Shown here: positions 20,773-45,192 of the stretch, in pieces
How positions within the stretch are numbered: the first letter of the stretch is position 1
Layout of the letters: every line of letters starts with the position of its first letter
Origin: Heliocidaris erythrogramma
Taxonomy: Eukaryota > Echinodermata > Echinoidea > Camarodonta > Echinometridae
Direction: 5' to 3'
NCBI GenBank assembly: GCA_025617745.1
Contig: CM046853.1
Location: 13,821,323-13,885,322 of the forward strand
Length of the DNA stretch: 64,000 nucleotides
Notes under the pieces: model-generated
Databases searched by the model: none
Seen by the model: only the letters and a program-made list of their open reading frames with translations
What the model was told of the DNA's origin: nothing
Made by a program: the position numbers and the translations under genes

Positions 20773-23297
20773 GGGGCCGTTTCACGACGCCAGCTCCATG
20801 ACAGTCATATCTTTGTCGGCGCCTTACCTGAGATGTCCGCTTGCCAACCAACTGTTTCACAAAGCAATGACAGACAAGCTATCGATACCGCAAGTTCGAG
20901 AATATAGTCTTTCTCATTCGGCTTATTCCAGAAAATTTAAATTACGTTTTGGGGCTTAAATGGTTGGTTATGATTGAAACATGCATGAATTTACCATTAA
21001 AATGTTTTACAAATTTAGTAGACCAATTATACCTCATCTTTTCCGCTTTTAGTCTTTTTAGAAAAATTGAATAAAAGAAAATCGCAGTATTCATATTTTT
21101 GCTACCGGTAAATTGAACGTTGGTTGAAGGACACCATAATGTGATAGTTTAGCGCTAAGAACTCATTTAAATAAATTGACATAGAGATTTTACAAGAATA
21201 CATGTACATGTATTACTCCAAATAGCTTGTTATTGGAATAATCATGCAAATTATTAAAGTAATTAATAGTATATTTGTTATGATTATTTTGATAAGCATA
21301 TTTATACTAAAGTTGTAACTATAGTAATTTCTATTACGTTCATGAAACGTAAGATGGGTATGGAAGTCAAAGACTATTAATATGCTATGGAGAACGATGT
21401 GTGGCAACTTTAAAACTGATAATATTGATCTCGTTATATTTTATATAAAATTGTGATTTCATTCGTTTCATATCCCCAAGGGAGGTGCATCCATCAATAT
21501 CATTCCCGCAATTTGGTTTAATCTTTTCAAAATATACCTGAAATTTAGATTGATAGATAGAGAGAGAGAGAGAGAGATAGAGGGGTAGGCCTAATATATG
21601 ACAGTGACAACCATGTCCGTGATTTTATCATTCACTTCAAATTAATATTTGCTGATAATATATTATGTCCAATGCATTTGTGACTCCCAAATGAGGTATC
21701 TGAATATACTTGCCCATTTCCCGGGATCTACCCATGACTCCTACATGTATATCTGGGCAAACTCGGGAGTCGGGAGGCGGTTTAAAGGTGGCGATGCGAA
21801 TGGGCACTTACTTGGAGATAGTGGGTATCCACTCAGACCCCATCTCCTGACTCCTGTTAATAACCCCACCACAAGACAGGAGGAAAATTATAATATAAAC
21901 CACAGAAAGGGTCGGTCAGTTATTGAAAGGAGTTTTGGAGTTCTCAAGTCTCGTTTTAGGTGTATAGATGAATCTGGAGGTGGTCTACAATTTTCGCCTG
22001 ATAGGGTTTGTCAGATTGTTGTTGCTGCAACTGTGCTTCACAACATTTGCATCAATAACAATCAACCCTGTGACAACAATGTTGAGGAACATGGTGGTAA
22101 CGACCTTGATGATCACTTAGATGTTGCTGGCGATGCCGGTGGCGATGCTCGACAAATCATGAATGGTATCATGGAGCAACTGTTTGGCGAGCGTAATATT
22201 TAACCATAATGAACGAATCGTTCAAAGTTTTATATTACGTTTTCCCATTCCATTGATATAGAATCATTACGAAAACAGTACTTAAAAGTAGACACCTAAA
22301 ACGAGACTTGGGAAATTCCACTTTGAAATGTTCAGTATTTCTTTATTTAATCATTATGCATTATTATGTTTCATTGACTATATTGTTGTTTCATCATTTA
22401 ATTTTATAGATAAAAATAATACTGAACGAAAAGTGTGAATGAGTAAATTTTTGAAGGAATTAACAAATGAGTGCATGAACGTAATGATAAATTAAATACA
22501 TAAAAGAATATACCGATAAAAGAACAAAATTGAATCATAGCGCAAAAAGGTTAAAGTTTGGAATCTTTCTGATAGGAGTAAAATCTTTTGTTGAATATTT
22601 AGTTTTGTATTTCAAATTCTATTTTATAGCATTTCATTTAATTAAAGAGGTGCATGAAGAGAGGAAGAGAGGAAGAGAGAGAGGGGAGACTCGAGAACCT
22701 GAAAGAGAGGGAGGGAGGGAGAGATGGAGGGAGAGATGGAGAGAGAGAGAGAGAGAGAGGGGGAGAGGGGGGAGAGTAAGCTGAAAAAGAAGAATAAGAG
22801 GATGCCGTTGGGTGGGCAGAGATGTACGAAAGACTGAGTAAAGCTAAGAGGTGAAAGGAATGGAGAAGATAAACAGAAAGGGGAATATATATAGGGGAAG
22901 AGAAGCAGAGAGAGAGCGACTGCAGTGAATGTTTAAATGATACTAATCATGCCCCACCCTCGTAACTGATCAAAATATATTTAAAAGTGATTTTTGAAAA
23001 AAGGTTTAGATCGAACCTTAACTCGTGTACATACAAGTAAACGATGAGCAAAGAATTATTTATTACTTGAAACTACACCTTTCGCATCTCATAGAATCGC
23101 CACTAATGAACTGTGGAGGCGCTTTCCAACGAATAAAAAAGATAAGACAACTCCAGAGCAGTGACAACTCTCTTTGTCAGCGAGCTTGTCGCTCATCTTG
23201 GCAAAGACGGTGTTGTGAAACACCTCGCGGACAAGTTTAGGGATAGCGCATGAGTTGTCGCCGTACTGGAGTTATGACGCTTTCGTGAAACGGCCCC
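20773..23297 (+). mobile_element. PIF/Harbinger DNA transposon, degraded
   Basis: 2525 bp with TIRs GGGGCCGTTTCACGA and TCGTGAAACGGCCCC and a 3-bp duplication CAG on both sides (20770-20772 and 23298-23300), which fits the PIF/Harbinger group. Subterminal repeats rich in TTGTCGGCG/TTGTCAGCG flank the interior. It holds part of a transposase (21649-22203), and GA-rich simple repeats near 21557-21585 and 22660-22780. Confidence 0.85.
21649..22203 (+). pseudogene. Harbinger transposase, C-terminal part
   Basis: Frame encodes VQCICDSQMRYLNILAHFPG, STHDSYMY, LLGDSGYPLRPHLLTPV, then NINHRKGRSVIERSFGVLKS and VVAATVLHNICINNN. This is the second Asp region and the Glu region (SVIERSFG) of the HARBI1-type DDE nuclease. 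The first catalytic Asp block and the N-terminus are absent upstream, and no partner MADF protein is seen. Ends at TAA 22201-22203. Confidence 0.85.
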
Positions 23298-23607
23298 CAG
23301 GTTCAATTCCCGCAGCGGACAAGACAAAAATGGTTAGTTTGATGACTATCAATATGTCAATGACGAATCGAGAGTGGAAGAGATGAAGGAGAGTGGACTG
23401 GAGAGGGGACTGGAAAGAGAAAAGAGACAAGAGTGGAATATTACTTTTCGATTTTGCATGCTCGATGCGTGTGGCTGTATCCTCCGACGGGGCTGTGGAT
23501 ATTTTTGTAAGTTAAAGACACACGCGGTACCGTATAACACAGCCTTTCCGAATTAAGCCTGAGTCGAATCGATTGGTTTGCCGGTGTTCGATCGAAGACA
23601 TCGAATC

Positions 23608-23835
23608 CCGATTTCGTTTTGGCAAAACCAGTGCATCGATTTGTAGTCTGCCAGATTTTTGACTACCGTAGCCACCATGAAAAAAAGCTAGAAAACTAGA
23701 AACTTAAGATTTTGGCTAGTCCGATTTCGTTTTGGCAAAACCAGTGCATCGATTTGTAGTCTGCCAGATTTTTGACTACCGTAGCCACCATGAAAAAAGC
23801 TTAAGAACTAGAAACTTAAGATTTTGGCTAGTCCA
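23608..23835. repeat. 113-bp direct repeat, two copies
   Basis: CCGATTTCGTTTTGGCAAAA begins at 23608 and again at 23721. The copies differ by about two small indels near AAAAAAGCT and both end GATTTTGGCTAGTCC. Confidence 0.88.
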
Positions 23836-24359
23836 TCGTGATTTTTACTAGCCATTGGCTAGCGGGATATCGTTAAATGTCGAGCAGTGAGAGCCCCATA
23901 CATATGCCCGCGATGCCAGCGGACCGGTCACCGGTGAACATGGTGAATGGTCATGATGGTAGGGAGTTCGGTGAGTTTTGGACTTTTGTACTGTACCCCC
24001 ACAAATTTGGTATCATTGGAAAGAGCATGCAAAGAGAAAAACAATGATTGAGGAAGTTACAGTCAATTTTAGTGTCCGGAATCCCCATTTCATGTCTGTC
24101 GCCTTTCATTCTGACATAGGAAAAATTACCAAAGAATTAAAGTTCTATATTATAATGAAAAAAAGATAACTTGAATGCATTACAATTTAAAACATTCTAA
24201 ACTATTAATATTAGGAGACAACAACAAACAAGTCATAATAATAATAATAATTAATGAAATGTTATTGCAGAGGTTCAAATGGGTAAAAATGGGAAAACAT
24301 ATAAATAAGAATAAAAAAGAAACATAAAAAAGGGTTAAGACATGAAATATATACTTGCT

Positions 24360-24600
24360 GTTTTTGTTAATGTATATTATATATATATACATCAATATAA
24401 ATATATAAATAAATATATATATATATAATCATAGATGTATATATAATATATATAGATTATATATAGATTATATATTTATTTATACATATATATAAATATA
24501 TAACATATATACAAACATATATAATAAATATATATATATTTATGTATATATAAATATATATATATAATATATATTATAATTTATAGGCCTATATGTTATT
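24360..24600. repeat. TA-rich microsatellite
   Basis: About 240 bp of (AT)n mixed with ATATAA, ATTTAT and TATAGATTATA units. No other content. Confidence 0.85.
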
Positions 24601-25224
24601 ATTTTCTAAAGGTATTACTTCCTAAATACAAGACAATTAAACTACAAATCTTATGCCACTTGGCTATAGTCAGTATAGAAAGTAACGACTAAAACGAGAT
24701 ACATGTACAATATTACTAAGCAAAAAATTCATTTTCCTGATGTGTCCTTTTTTTTTCTAGTGTAGTGCGCTTCTATGCGCTAGCATGAATCCATTATCAT
24801 TGCATACCGTTAGATTCAGAAAACCTCAAAGTTTCTAAAAATATGGGTTTCCATAGGGTTTCTCCCCTCCTTCATTCCTCATTTTTAGGTTTTCTGGCAC
24901 AAAAGTACGCAAAATATAGCCCCAAATTGAAACTTAATATTCTCTGGCCTTGAAAAACAGGAAAAATGCTCCAAAACCCGGCAATCTTGGTACCAAATGA
25001 AAGCTTACGATCTCCAGTTGCATATGATCACTATTACAACGTGCCTTACGCAAATTTGATGAACCGGAAGTAGTATCAAAATGCAGAGGTCAGTCAGAAT
25101 TATTTTCAAAATGGCGGCCACCAGTGAAAACGAGATCGCGTAGTGTTCCGAAGTCGGAGGATTTCAATACTCTCTATTTCCACTTTTCCGGAGATTCCAG
25201 TCAAATATTTGGTATCAAAAGAAC

Positions 25225-25901
25225 TAGACCGAAATTTTCTGTCTCCAGTACGTTAGCCTCTTATTTGGGTAGGGTCGGCTACTACTTGGAGACAGAAGCC
25301 GTCCTATCACTTTGCTGTGCAAAATTTGTCTATGGCGTTGTGCCGTTCTAGTCTCGTACAAGGCAAAATGATTATGAAGGAAAAAATATGATAAATTCAT
25401 TACGAACTCGTGCACATTGATTTCAAAACGGTTATTTCTTTAACATTAAATATGTTTGTTTAGTGTTAAAGAAATAACCGTTTTGAAATCAATGTGCACG
25501 AGTTCGTAATGAATTTATCGTATTTTTTCCTTCATAATCATTTTGCCTTGTACGAGACTAGAGAAGCTCGGGTAACGGTTTGAATACGGCTGCAGGATTT
25601 TCGAACGGAGAAGACCTTGGACCCTGAATTACATGAAAAAGGAGCATTAAATGGATCATTTGGTCAAATTGGTATGTTGAACAGATTAAGTATATGAATT
25701 AGAGCCTAGGCCTTATGATTATTTTAAAAAAAATACAGAGGAAAAATGATTTTTTCCTACTGTTCCAGCAGGCACAACGCCATATAAAAGGCATAGACAA
25801 ATTTTGCACAGCAAAGTGATATGACGGCTTCTGTCTCCAAGTAGTAGCCGACCCTACCCAGATAAGAGGCTAACGTACTGGAGACAGAAAATTTCGGTCT
25901 A
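25225..25901. mobile_element. Mutator-like foldback element with 9-bp target duplication
   Basis: Ends TAGACCGAAATTTTCTG and the complement CAGAAAATTTCGGTCTA, flanked on both sides by CAAAAGAAC (25216-25224 and 25902-25910). Left arm 25225-25452 pairs with a right arm interrupted by about 210 unpaired bases (25465-25560 and about 25773-25901). The inner arms (about 95 bp, near-identical) form a hairpin with a loop of about 12 nt. Nine-bp duplication plus long TIRs fits the Mutator-like group. No transposase. Confidence 0.82.
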
Positions 25902-26689
25902 CAAAAGAACAAGCAACTATCTGGCTACACGCAGATGTCTTCAAAAAGTTAAAATAGCATTGGAAAAGTTTTTTATCAGCGATTTTCCAACATAGAGTTT
26001 CGCGTGTTAACAGATACATATTCAGAAAGTGCCGTTTCATCGAACTCGCTAATGATGGTGCATGGTCATGATGGATTGATGGTGCATGGTCATGATGGTG
26101 CATGGTCATGTTGATGGTGCATGCACTGCGTGCAACTGTTTGCAACTCTGTTTTCACCGCCCATCGATGCACCGGTATTCGACCCAATCAAAGTCGTCGA
26201 ATCCCGGATTATGAAATATTCGATATGACTCAGGCTTATTCAGAGTACTACCCTCGGTCATCACCGGCACCCGCACCGGCATGGCACCGCCCGACTGGTG
26301 TCCGTAATCATGCAGTGCAGTCTCTGTGGGCCTAGCGCCTGGCCTTGCATGCACAACGTCAACGACTCTTCTTCTGTGGCTCTGCCTGTCTCTGCACTAC
26401 CCAACATTATTAATTACCATGAATGATATCGTAATTCGTAGTCAAAAAGAGATATTGACTGGTACACTAAATACACGAGAAATTGTTAATATCAGATTAA
26501 GTTAAAGATTTAATTCAGCTTACCCAAACTTAAGCAATGTCAAGTTTGTCAATCTATCAATAACTTCGCCTCCATTCTCATGATTATTATTGCCGAAATA
26601 ATTGTATCCAATCTTTTTCTTTTTAACATGATGTCGCCCTCTCTTGGCTGGCGCTATATCCGGAAATGAGGTTATGGGGTGCGAAGGGC

Positions 26690-27190
26690 ATGGCAGGAGC
26701 GAGAAGAAGAAGTAGAAAAAGAAGGAGGAGGAGGAAAAGAAGGAGAAGATACTGGAAGAAGAAGAAGAAGACGAAGAAGGAAAAGAGAAGAAGACGAAGA
26801 AGAAAAAGAAGAAGACGAAGAAGAAGAAGAAAAAGAAGAAGAAAAAGAAGGAGAAGAAGAAGGAGAAGAAGAAGAAGAAGAAGAAGAAGGAGAAGAAGAA
26901 GAAGAAGAAGAAGAAGGAGGAGGAGGAAAAGAAGGAGAAGATACTGGAAGAAAAAGAAGAAGAAGAAGAAGAAGAAGAAGAAAAAGGAGGAGGAGGAAAA
27001 GAAGGAAGATACTGGAAGAAGAAGACTCGGAAGAAGAAGGAGGAGGAGGAAAAGAAGGAAGATACTGGAAGAAGAAGACTCGGAAGAAGAAGGAGGAGGA
27101 GGAGGAGGAGGAACTAAGGAGAAGATACTGGAAGAAGATACTTGAAGAAGAAGAAGAAGAAGATGAAGAAGAAGAAGAAGGACAAGAAGA
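26690..27190 (+). repeat. GAA/GGA purine tract
   Basis: About 500 bp of AGAAGA, AGGAGG and AAGAAGAAG units, with a repeated GAAGATACTGGAAGAAGAAG segment (about 26737, 26935, 27003, 27060 and 27120). Open frames here encode Arg/Lys/Glu runs and are artefacts. The tract resumes at about 27465-27680. Confidence 0.93.
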
Positions 27191-27191
27191 A

Positions 27192-27463
27192 CAGGGGCGG
27201 ATCTAGCTTTTTTCCAAGGGGGGGTTTCAGGGGCGGATGCAGGATTGAGTAAAAGAGGGGGCCCAAAAATGAAAGTTTGTCAAAACGCGGAGTAGACCCG
27301 TATTTTTTTGGTCTCGCCAGCTTCTCGAAAAGTCGCTCAGTGGGGGGGGGGGGGGGGGGAGGGGGACAAAAAAAAAACAACGCCAAGAAAGACGGCGCTA
27401 AGTAAAAGGGAAAAAAAAGGGGGTCCGGACCCCCGCGACCCCCCCCCCCCTCTGGATCCGCCT
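27192..27463. mobile_element. CAGGGGCGGATC-type MITE, one or two nested copies
   Basis: Starts at 27192 (CAGGGGCGGATCTAG) and 27228 (CAGGGGCGGATGCAG), with a right end TCTGGATCCGCCTA near 27451-27463. It interrupts the purine tract and holds long G and C runs. A cleaner copy of the family is at 45985-46145. Confidence 0.6.
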
Positions 27464-27464
27464 A

Positions 27465-27680
27465 TGAAGAAGAAGAAGAATAAAAAGAAGAAGAAAGAAG
27501 AAAAAGATACTTGAACAAGAAGAAGAATAAGAATAGGAGAAGCCAAAGGAGAAGGAGAAGGGATGAGGAGGACTGAGGACGAAGGAGGTGAGGAAGACAT
27601 AATTATAGAAAAGGAGAAGGAGGGGAGACGAGAAGAAGAAAAAGAAGAAGAAGAAGTGAAGAAGAAAAAGAAGAAGGGAA
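27465..27680 (+). repeat. GAA-rich purine tract, second segment
   Basis: Continuation of the 26690-27190 tract after the MITE: AAGAAGAAG and GGAGAAGG units. Confidence 0.85.
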
Positions 27681-28119
27681 AGTTTTCTGGAGTTTATTTT
27701 TTCCTTTTTTTTAATTATTGCATAATATTTCAGTTTCTAGACAAGGATTGTGTTTCGCACGAGAGATTATAAAGCGATACAATATTATCAACAACACGTC
27801 CTATACACTAGTGTAATTTGACCTTTTATCCAATATTTAGAGACCCTATCCTGACCACAAACACGATATCAAAGCGTTGGAAAAAGAAACGAACAAACCA
27901 TGAAACATTTTCTATCTACAGTACTAGTATTTTCAAATTTTACCCTGAATTTTAGGGCAACTGAGAAAAAAAAATGATAATTTTAGATCATTGTATAAAG
28001 TACTATAGTAGTTCAAATTGATTATCATGGAAGATATTCAAGGTATTCAGACTAAAATGTGTAGGAATATTTCAGGTACGCCAAGAAGTGGATCCAGCAT
28101 CCGGCGATGACTAGTACCC

Positions 28120-28127
28120 GCCCGCCC

Positions 28128-28169
<42 letters not shown>
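28120..28169 (+). repeat. Poly-C tract upstream of MCM2
   Basis: Nearly unbroken C run with a CCCGCCCGCCC lead-in, about 350 bp upstream of the MCM2 ATG. Could be length-variable or misassembled. Confidence 0.88.
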
Positions 28170-28334
28170 ACCCGCGACAAAGGTCTCCCGGATCCCATGT
28201 CAGAGAGTCCTTGATACGCCACTAGCTAGGCGGGCATAATTTCTAACCCCAGCATACCCACTGAGAACCAAACAAAAACAAAACAAATCTCCTCACGGCC
28301 GCTCACGACTGTACACAAGACTATGTCAAATCAG

Positions 28335-28376
28335 TTTCGCGGGGTTTTTTGATCACGAGTGCGCTATTGCGGGAAA
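28335..28376 (+). promoter_or_regulatory. E2F-type sites in the MCM2 promoter
   Basis: GCGGGAAA at 28369-28376 is the exact complement of the E2F consensus TTTSSCGC. TTTCGCGG at 28335-28342 is a one-mismatch version. They lie about 140 and 175 bp upstream of the MCM2 start codon. MCM genes are known E2F targets in animals, so S-phase induction is likely; binding here is inferred. Confidence 0.6.
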
Positions 28377-28515
28377 GAAACAGCTGAGCCTATGCCGTGA
28401 GCATGCAACCGGTAACCGTCCAGCCATACACATGCTTCTATGCTATCGACAAATGATCGACGAACTGTTCACTGATTTGTTTTTAACTGTATCAAAGCTC
28501 TAATTATCTGTAAAA

Positions 28516-41569
<13,054 letters not shown>

Positions 41570-42890
41570 GCATGATATGCTACCATTTTGAATTCCATCA
41601 TAACGTGAAAATGAAACTGGAATGTTTAGAACTTTGAAGAATTGAAATCCAAAGGATCAATGTCTTGAATCTCTGTTCAGCTGTGAGGCCACAGCACTGT
41701 GGACATTGTCTGGTTATATTCAGAACCTTTACTTTCTGTCACACAAAGATGAGCTTGTTTGACTGGAAATCCCCTGCTAGTCATTGAGTATTTGCAACTT
41801 AATCACCATCTGGTGATCAGAAATCAAAACTTGTCCGGAAGAAAATCTGATAGAAGTTGGGATGGAGATGAGAGGTTCATTTTAAACCAAATGAACTCCT
41901 GCTCAATTCATTATATTAGTTTGGAATATGCATGTATAAAATGTTGCATACAACCTCTGCTTTAGAGAGTCATGATGAAACCATGAGGAGCTCATGAAAT
42001 TATAGTGATATAACATGTATTTGATTTTTCCAATAATGGCTTCTTAGTATTTATATCTCACAACTTAATATTAAAGGGCGACAGTCACCAAAAAAATATT
42101 TTGCTCTGTATATTAGGGGTTCCTATACTATATTCGAAATAGGAGCTTCAAATGTTGAATTCTATGAAGTATTGCAAGTTGAAATACAATCCCAATAAAA
42201 CAAAACGTTGACTTGTGAGGAGACTAGTGACACACCCGTACGCACTTGCATAGAATGGCTGGCGCAGAACCGAACGCAGAGGTGGGTTCTGCGCAAGGGG
42301 GTTTTATGTTTTCCTTCATTTTTCTTCATACTCCTTAACCTTAAACCAATAGAAGGCTAGGTAAAGTGTTTTGAGGTTGATTTTATACAAATTATTTTTT
42401 CAGATGATTGGTGACACTTAAGTGTGACCTAGGTCAATAACTGACAGGGAAAAGTCATTCATTCTTGTTGGGGGAGAGGGGATGGTGGGGTTGTAGGAGT
42501 TTAATGACATGAATACTGATATTGCTTGCGGTATTTCCAATTTCCTATGATGTGTTTCTTTTAGCATCATTGTTCCATTTTTGTGATTGGAAATTTATGA
42601 AATTTATGAAAAATGTTCAGATCCAGTTATGTTTACTGAGAGCAAAGGATAGGAGTATATGTATGGGTTTGGACTACTCAAAGCAATATGTGCTTGCTTA
42701 ACTGTAAATATGTACAAATACTTATTTCACACAAGTTTGTATTCCGGTATCACCAAACATATTTATCTGTATTAAAGATGTGTCAGGAGTATTGGTGTTG
42801 TACATTTGAAAGCTGAAAGCAGTAGATTGTGTGATTCTGCTATGCATTGTGATTTACATTTGCAAATAAAATCTTCATAAATATAGTTTG
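41570..42890 (+). other. MCM2 3' UTR with a candidate polyadenylation signal
   Basis: No further coding frame. An AATAAA at 42865-42870 is the best candidate for the MCM2 3' end, giving a UTR of about 1.3 kb. Inside, 42080-42415 may hold an old TIR element (CAGTCACCAA against TTGGTGACAC). Confidence 0.45.
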
Positions 42891-42899
42891 ATTTACTCA

Positions 42900-44980
42900 C
42901 CGTCTCTCTTTTTCCCAGTAGAGTAATGAATATGTTTTCACTTTGATTTCAGGTACACTGTTCTTTCTAGCATTTGGTCTGAAGTTAATTCAAAGGAGAA
43001 TTATAAATTGAGATACATGTAGGTCACAGATTTTTGTCAAATTGTATTTTCTTAATGCACCTTGATTTAAATTCCAGACCCAAGTTACACAGTTGCTTTC
43101 AATTTGCATCCTGCAAGACAAATCTGCTGTTCAATTTACCATTTTCGATTTTTATTCATCAAATTTATTACATTTGACAAACTGTGCTGACATTGCCAAA
43201 AGTTTAACTTTGAAGGTTAGTTCATGAGCAGTTCAGTTTACTTTAGTACCCTTTCTTGGTGTTCAGGTATTGGAAAAATAATATTTGTGAGTGATGCCAC
43301 AAAATTTGTGTAACCCTGAGATTGGGGAAGTCGGGCAATGGGATTCAAGAGTGTTAATGGTATGAGCTACTCGGATACTTGAAGTGCTGATTTGGACGAA
43401 ATGTGAAGAAGATAAGGATTAGGTAGTAAGCATGATTAATTGAGGAGGACAATGATTTGACAGTCTTGATCCAGGATGAAATGTGAGAAGATTGTGAACT
43501 TCTTTGATATTCAACATATAGGATGATGATGATGATAAACTGTGCAGATGTGAAAAAGATGAGATGAACTTTTAAACTTGGGAGCAATCCTGGAATGATG
43601 ATGGTAATTATAATGAGCTGTTAAGAAAGATATGGACTGATGCCTTCCTAGTATGACGATCAAGATAAAATGTTTAGATGTGAAGAACTGACATGTTAGC
43701 ATTTATGAAATCAAAAGAGAATAGTGATTACGATATGTTATGAGAAAGGCATGAACTCGTGCAGTATAATGGTGTGAAGATGATGATGATGATGATAAAA
43801 ATGATGGTTGATGAACATGATGATGATGACGGAGACTAAGATGAGTATGATCAACAGTAAATGTGTTTAGATCTAAGATAAGATAAACGAGTTGGGTAGA
43901 AAATGATCAAGATGATGATTTAGCGGTAACTGTTTAGGTTCTAAGAGCCTGTCCTAAAAGTATTACAAGCCCACAAGATTTGACTGCTTAAAGTTAGTAA
44001 GACCATCATTGACAAAAAAGGTTGTCAGCCTAATAACCCATGCGATCGGGTATAGCACACAGGGTCTCCAAAAAGGACACTATAGTTGCATACTAGCCAA
44101 CATTGAAAATGAATAAGTGGGGGAGGGGGGGGGGGGATGGTTATGCTATCCAGATGGAGTGGAGCAAACTAGTGGCTATACACATCGCCCCCCCCCCCCC
44201 CCTTTCCTAATCAAAGCTTTTTACACATTGAACTAAACTTAATTTGGCACGTTTCCAAGCACTATCTGACATAATATACCAGACAGAATACATATTAGAA
44301 AAAGAGACCACCTTGCTGCCCGAGTATTTATAGTGTTTCAAAATTCTCCGGAACCGCAGTCCCCCCCCCCCCCCCACCCTCTCCCTGCCACGTATGCCTA
44401 TCGGGATGTCACAAGAACATCCCGTCTTTCTTGCAAATGACTTTAAAAAGGGTATCAAAATCCTTTTTCTTTTAATTATAATTTTAATTATGATTTATTA
44501 AGAAATGATATATAGGATCACAAAATCAGTGGTAAATCAACAAACACGATAGTCTACCGCCTTATTTTTTGAAAAGGAATTACGGATGTATGAAAAACTT
44601 AAAAACGTAATGCTTTGTTTGGTTTCGGAAGATGGAGAGGGGGCATTCCCTGGATTCGCTGCCCAACTTTCCAATAAGAAGTGCAAAATGATCAAAATCA
44701 CAAAATCACAAAATGTTCTGCTGCCATCAACGTGAATCGACAGTATAACCTGAAAATTGGAACCGGAATTAAGCTTGCGGCACGTCGTCGAAGTTGTGAG
44801 AAAGTGGCCAAGCTACAGACGAAGTAAGTCCAAGAAGACGTCTTAAAATGTAAGTAATTCACCTATTTATAATGTTAGATGTGTAGAAAATGTATTACAT
44901 TTGTCGAATAATTCAACTGATTTCATTATTCAATGTTCCTTTATACGTAATGTAACTGTTTATTCCAGCGTCGACGTTAA
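42900..44980. repeat. Gene-free stretch with GAT-rich and homopolymer repeats
   Basis: Holds GAT/ATG-rich segments (about 43521-43560 and 43775-43830), a G run at about 44121-44134 and C runs at about 44187-44200 and 44361-44375. No exon, tRNA or TIR recognised. Confidence 0.55.
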
Positions 44981-44984
44981 CCAC

Positions 44985-45192
44985 TGACTTGAGACTGCCA
45001 AAACTTTCAGTTTAGTGGTCGGTGCACACGGGATCATCGCGTCCGTGGCGATGAGCATGCATGGGATGGCTGTCGGGTGTTTGTGCCCGTTTGCCTGGCT
45101 CGATACGCTGCTCGCAGCTACCGTACCTGTTTTCCCGGGATTCGCGAGTGCCTTGTTACCGGCATTGTTCGTGAAAAGGCGGAAGTAATATT
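44985..45192 (+). other. CpG-rich patch with a small hydrophobic open frame
   Basis: CG-dense DNA (GTCGACG, ATCGCGTCCG, GCTCGATACGCT) in an AT-rich region. From ATG at 45049 a 45-codon frame runs to TAA at about 45186-45188: hydrophobic, ending FVKRRK. Just upstream, 44760-44860 has two GTAAGT-like donors. Could be a promoter or first exon of the next gene, or an unrelated remnant. I recognise no family. Confidence 0.3.

Larger units (their letters stand above)
20719..23315 (+). pseudogene. tRNA-like sequence (Cys-type, possible SINE head) split by a Harbinger insertion
   Basis: Left part 20719-20772 has an A-box-like TGGCGCAAT and an anticodon arm with loop CTGCAGA (GCA, as in tRNA-Cys); right part from 23298 has the B box GGTTCAATTCC. 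Removing the insertion and one CAG copy rejoins them with tRNA spacing. The acceptor and T stems pair poorly, so it is a pseudogene or a tRNA-derived SINE head, not a working tRNA. Confidence 0.5.
20563..23545. mobile_element. Inverted pair of about 80-bp sequences enclosing a tRNA-like sequence and a Harbinger element
   Basis: Sequence at 20563-20650 (with CACAGCCCCATCGGAGGATA) reappears inverted at 23464-23545 (TATCCTCCGACGGGGCTGTG). The outer ends resemble each other as GTATACCGC and GCGGTACCGTATAAC. About 2.98 kb apart, or about 0.45 kb before the Harbinger insertion. Likely the TIRs of an older element; the class is unknown. Confidence 0.55.

Noticed and set aside
26666-27206. Arg/Lys- and Glu-rich frames of 159-175 codons
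   Set aside because: Translation of a GAA/GGA tract in two frames.
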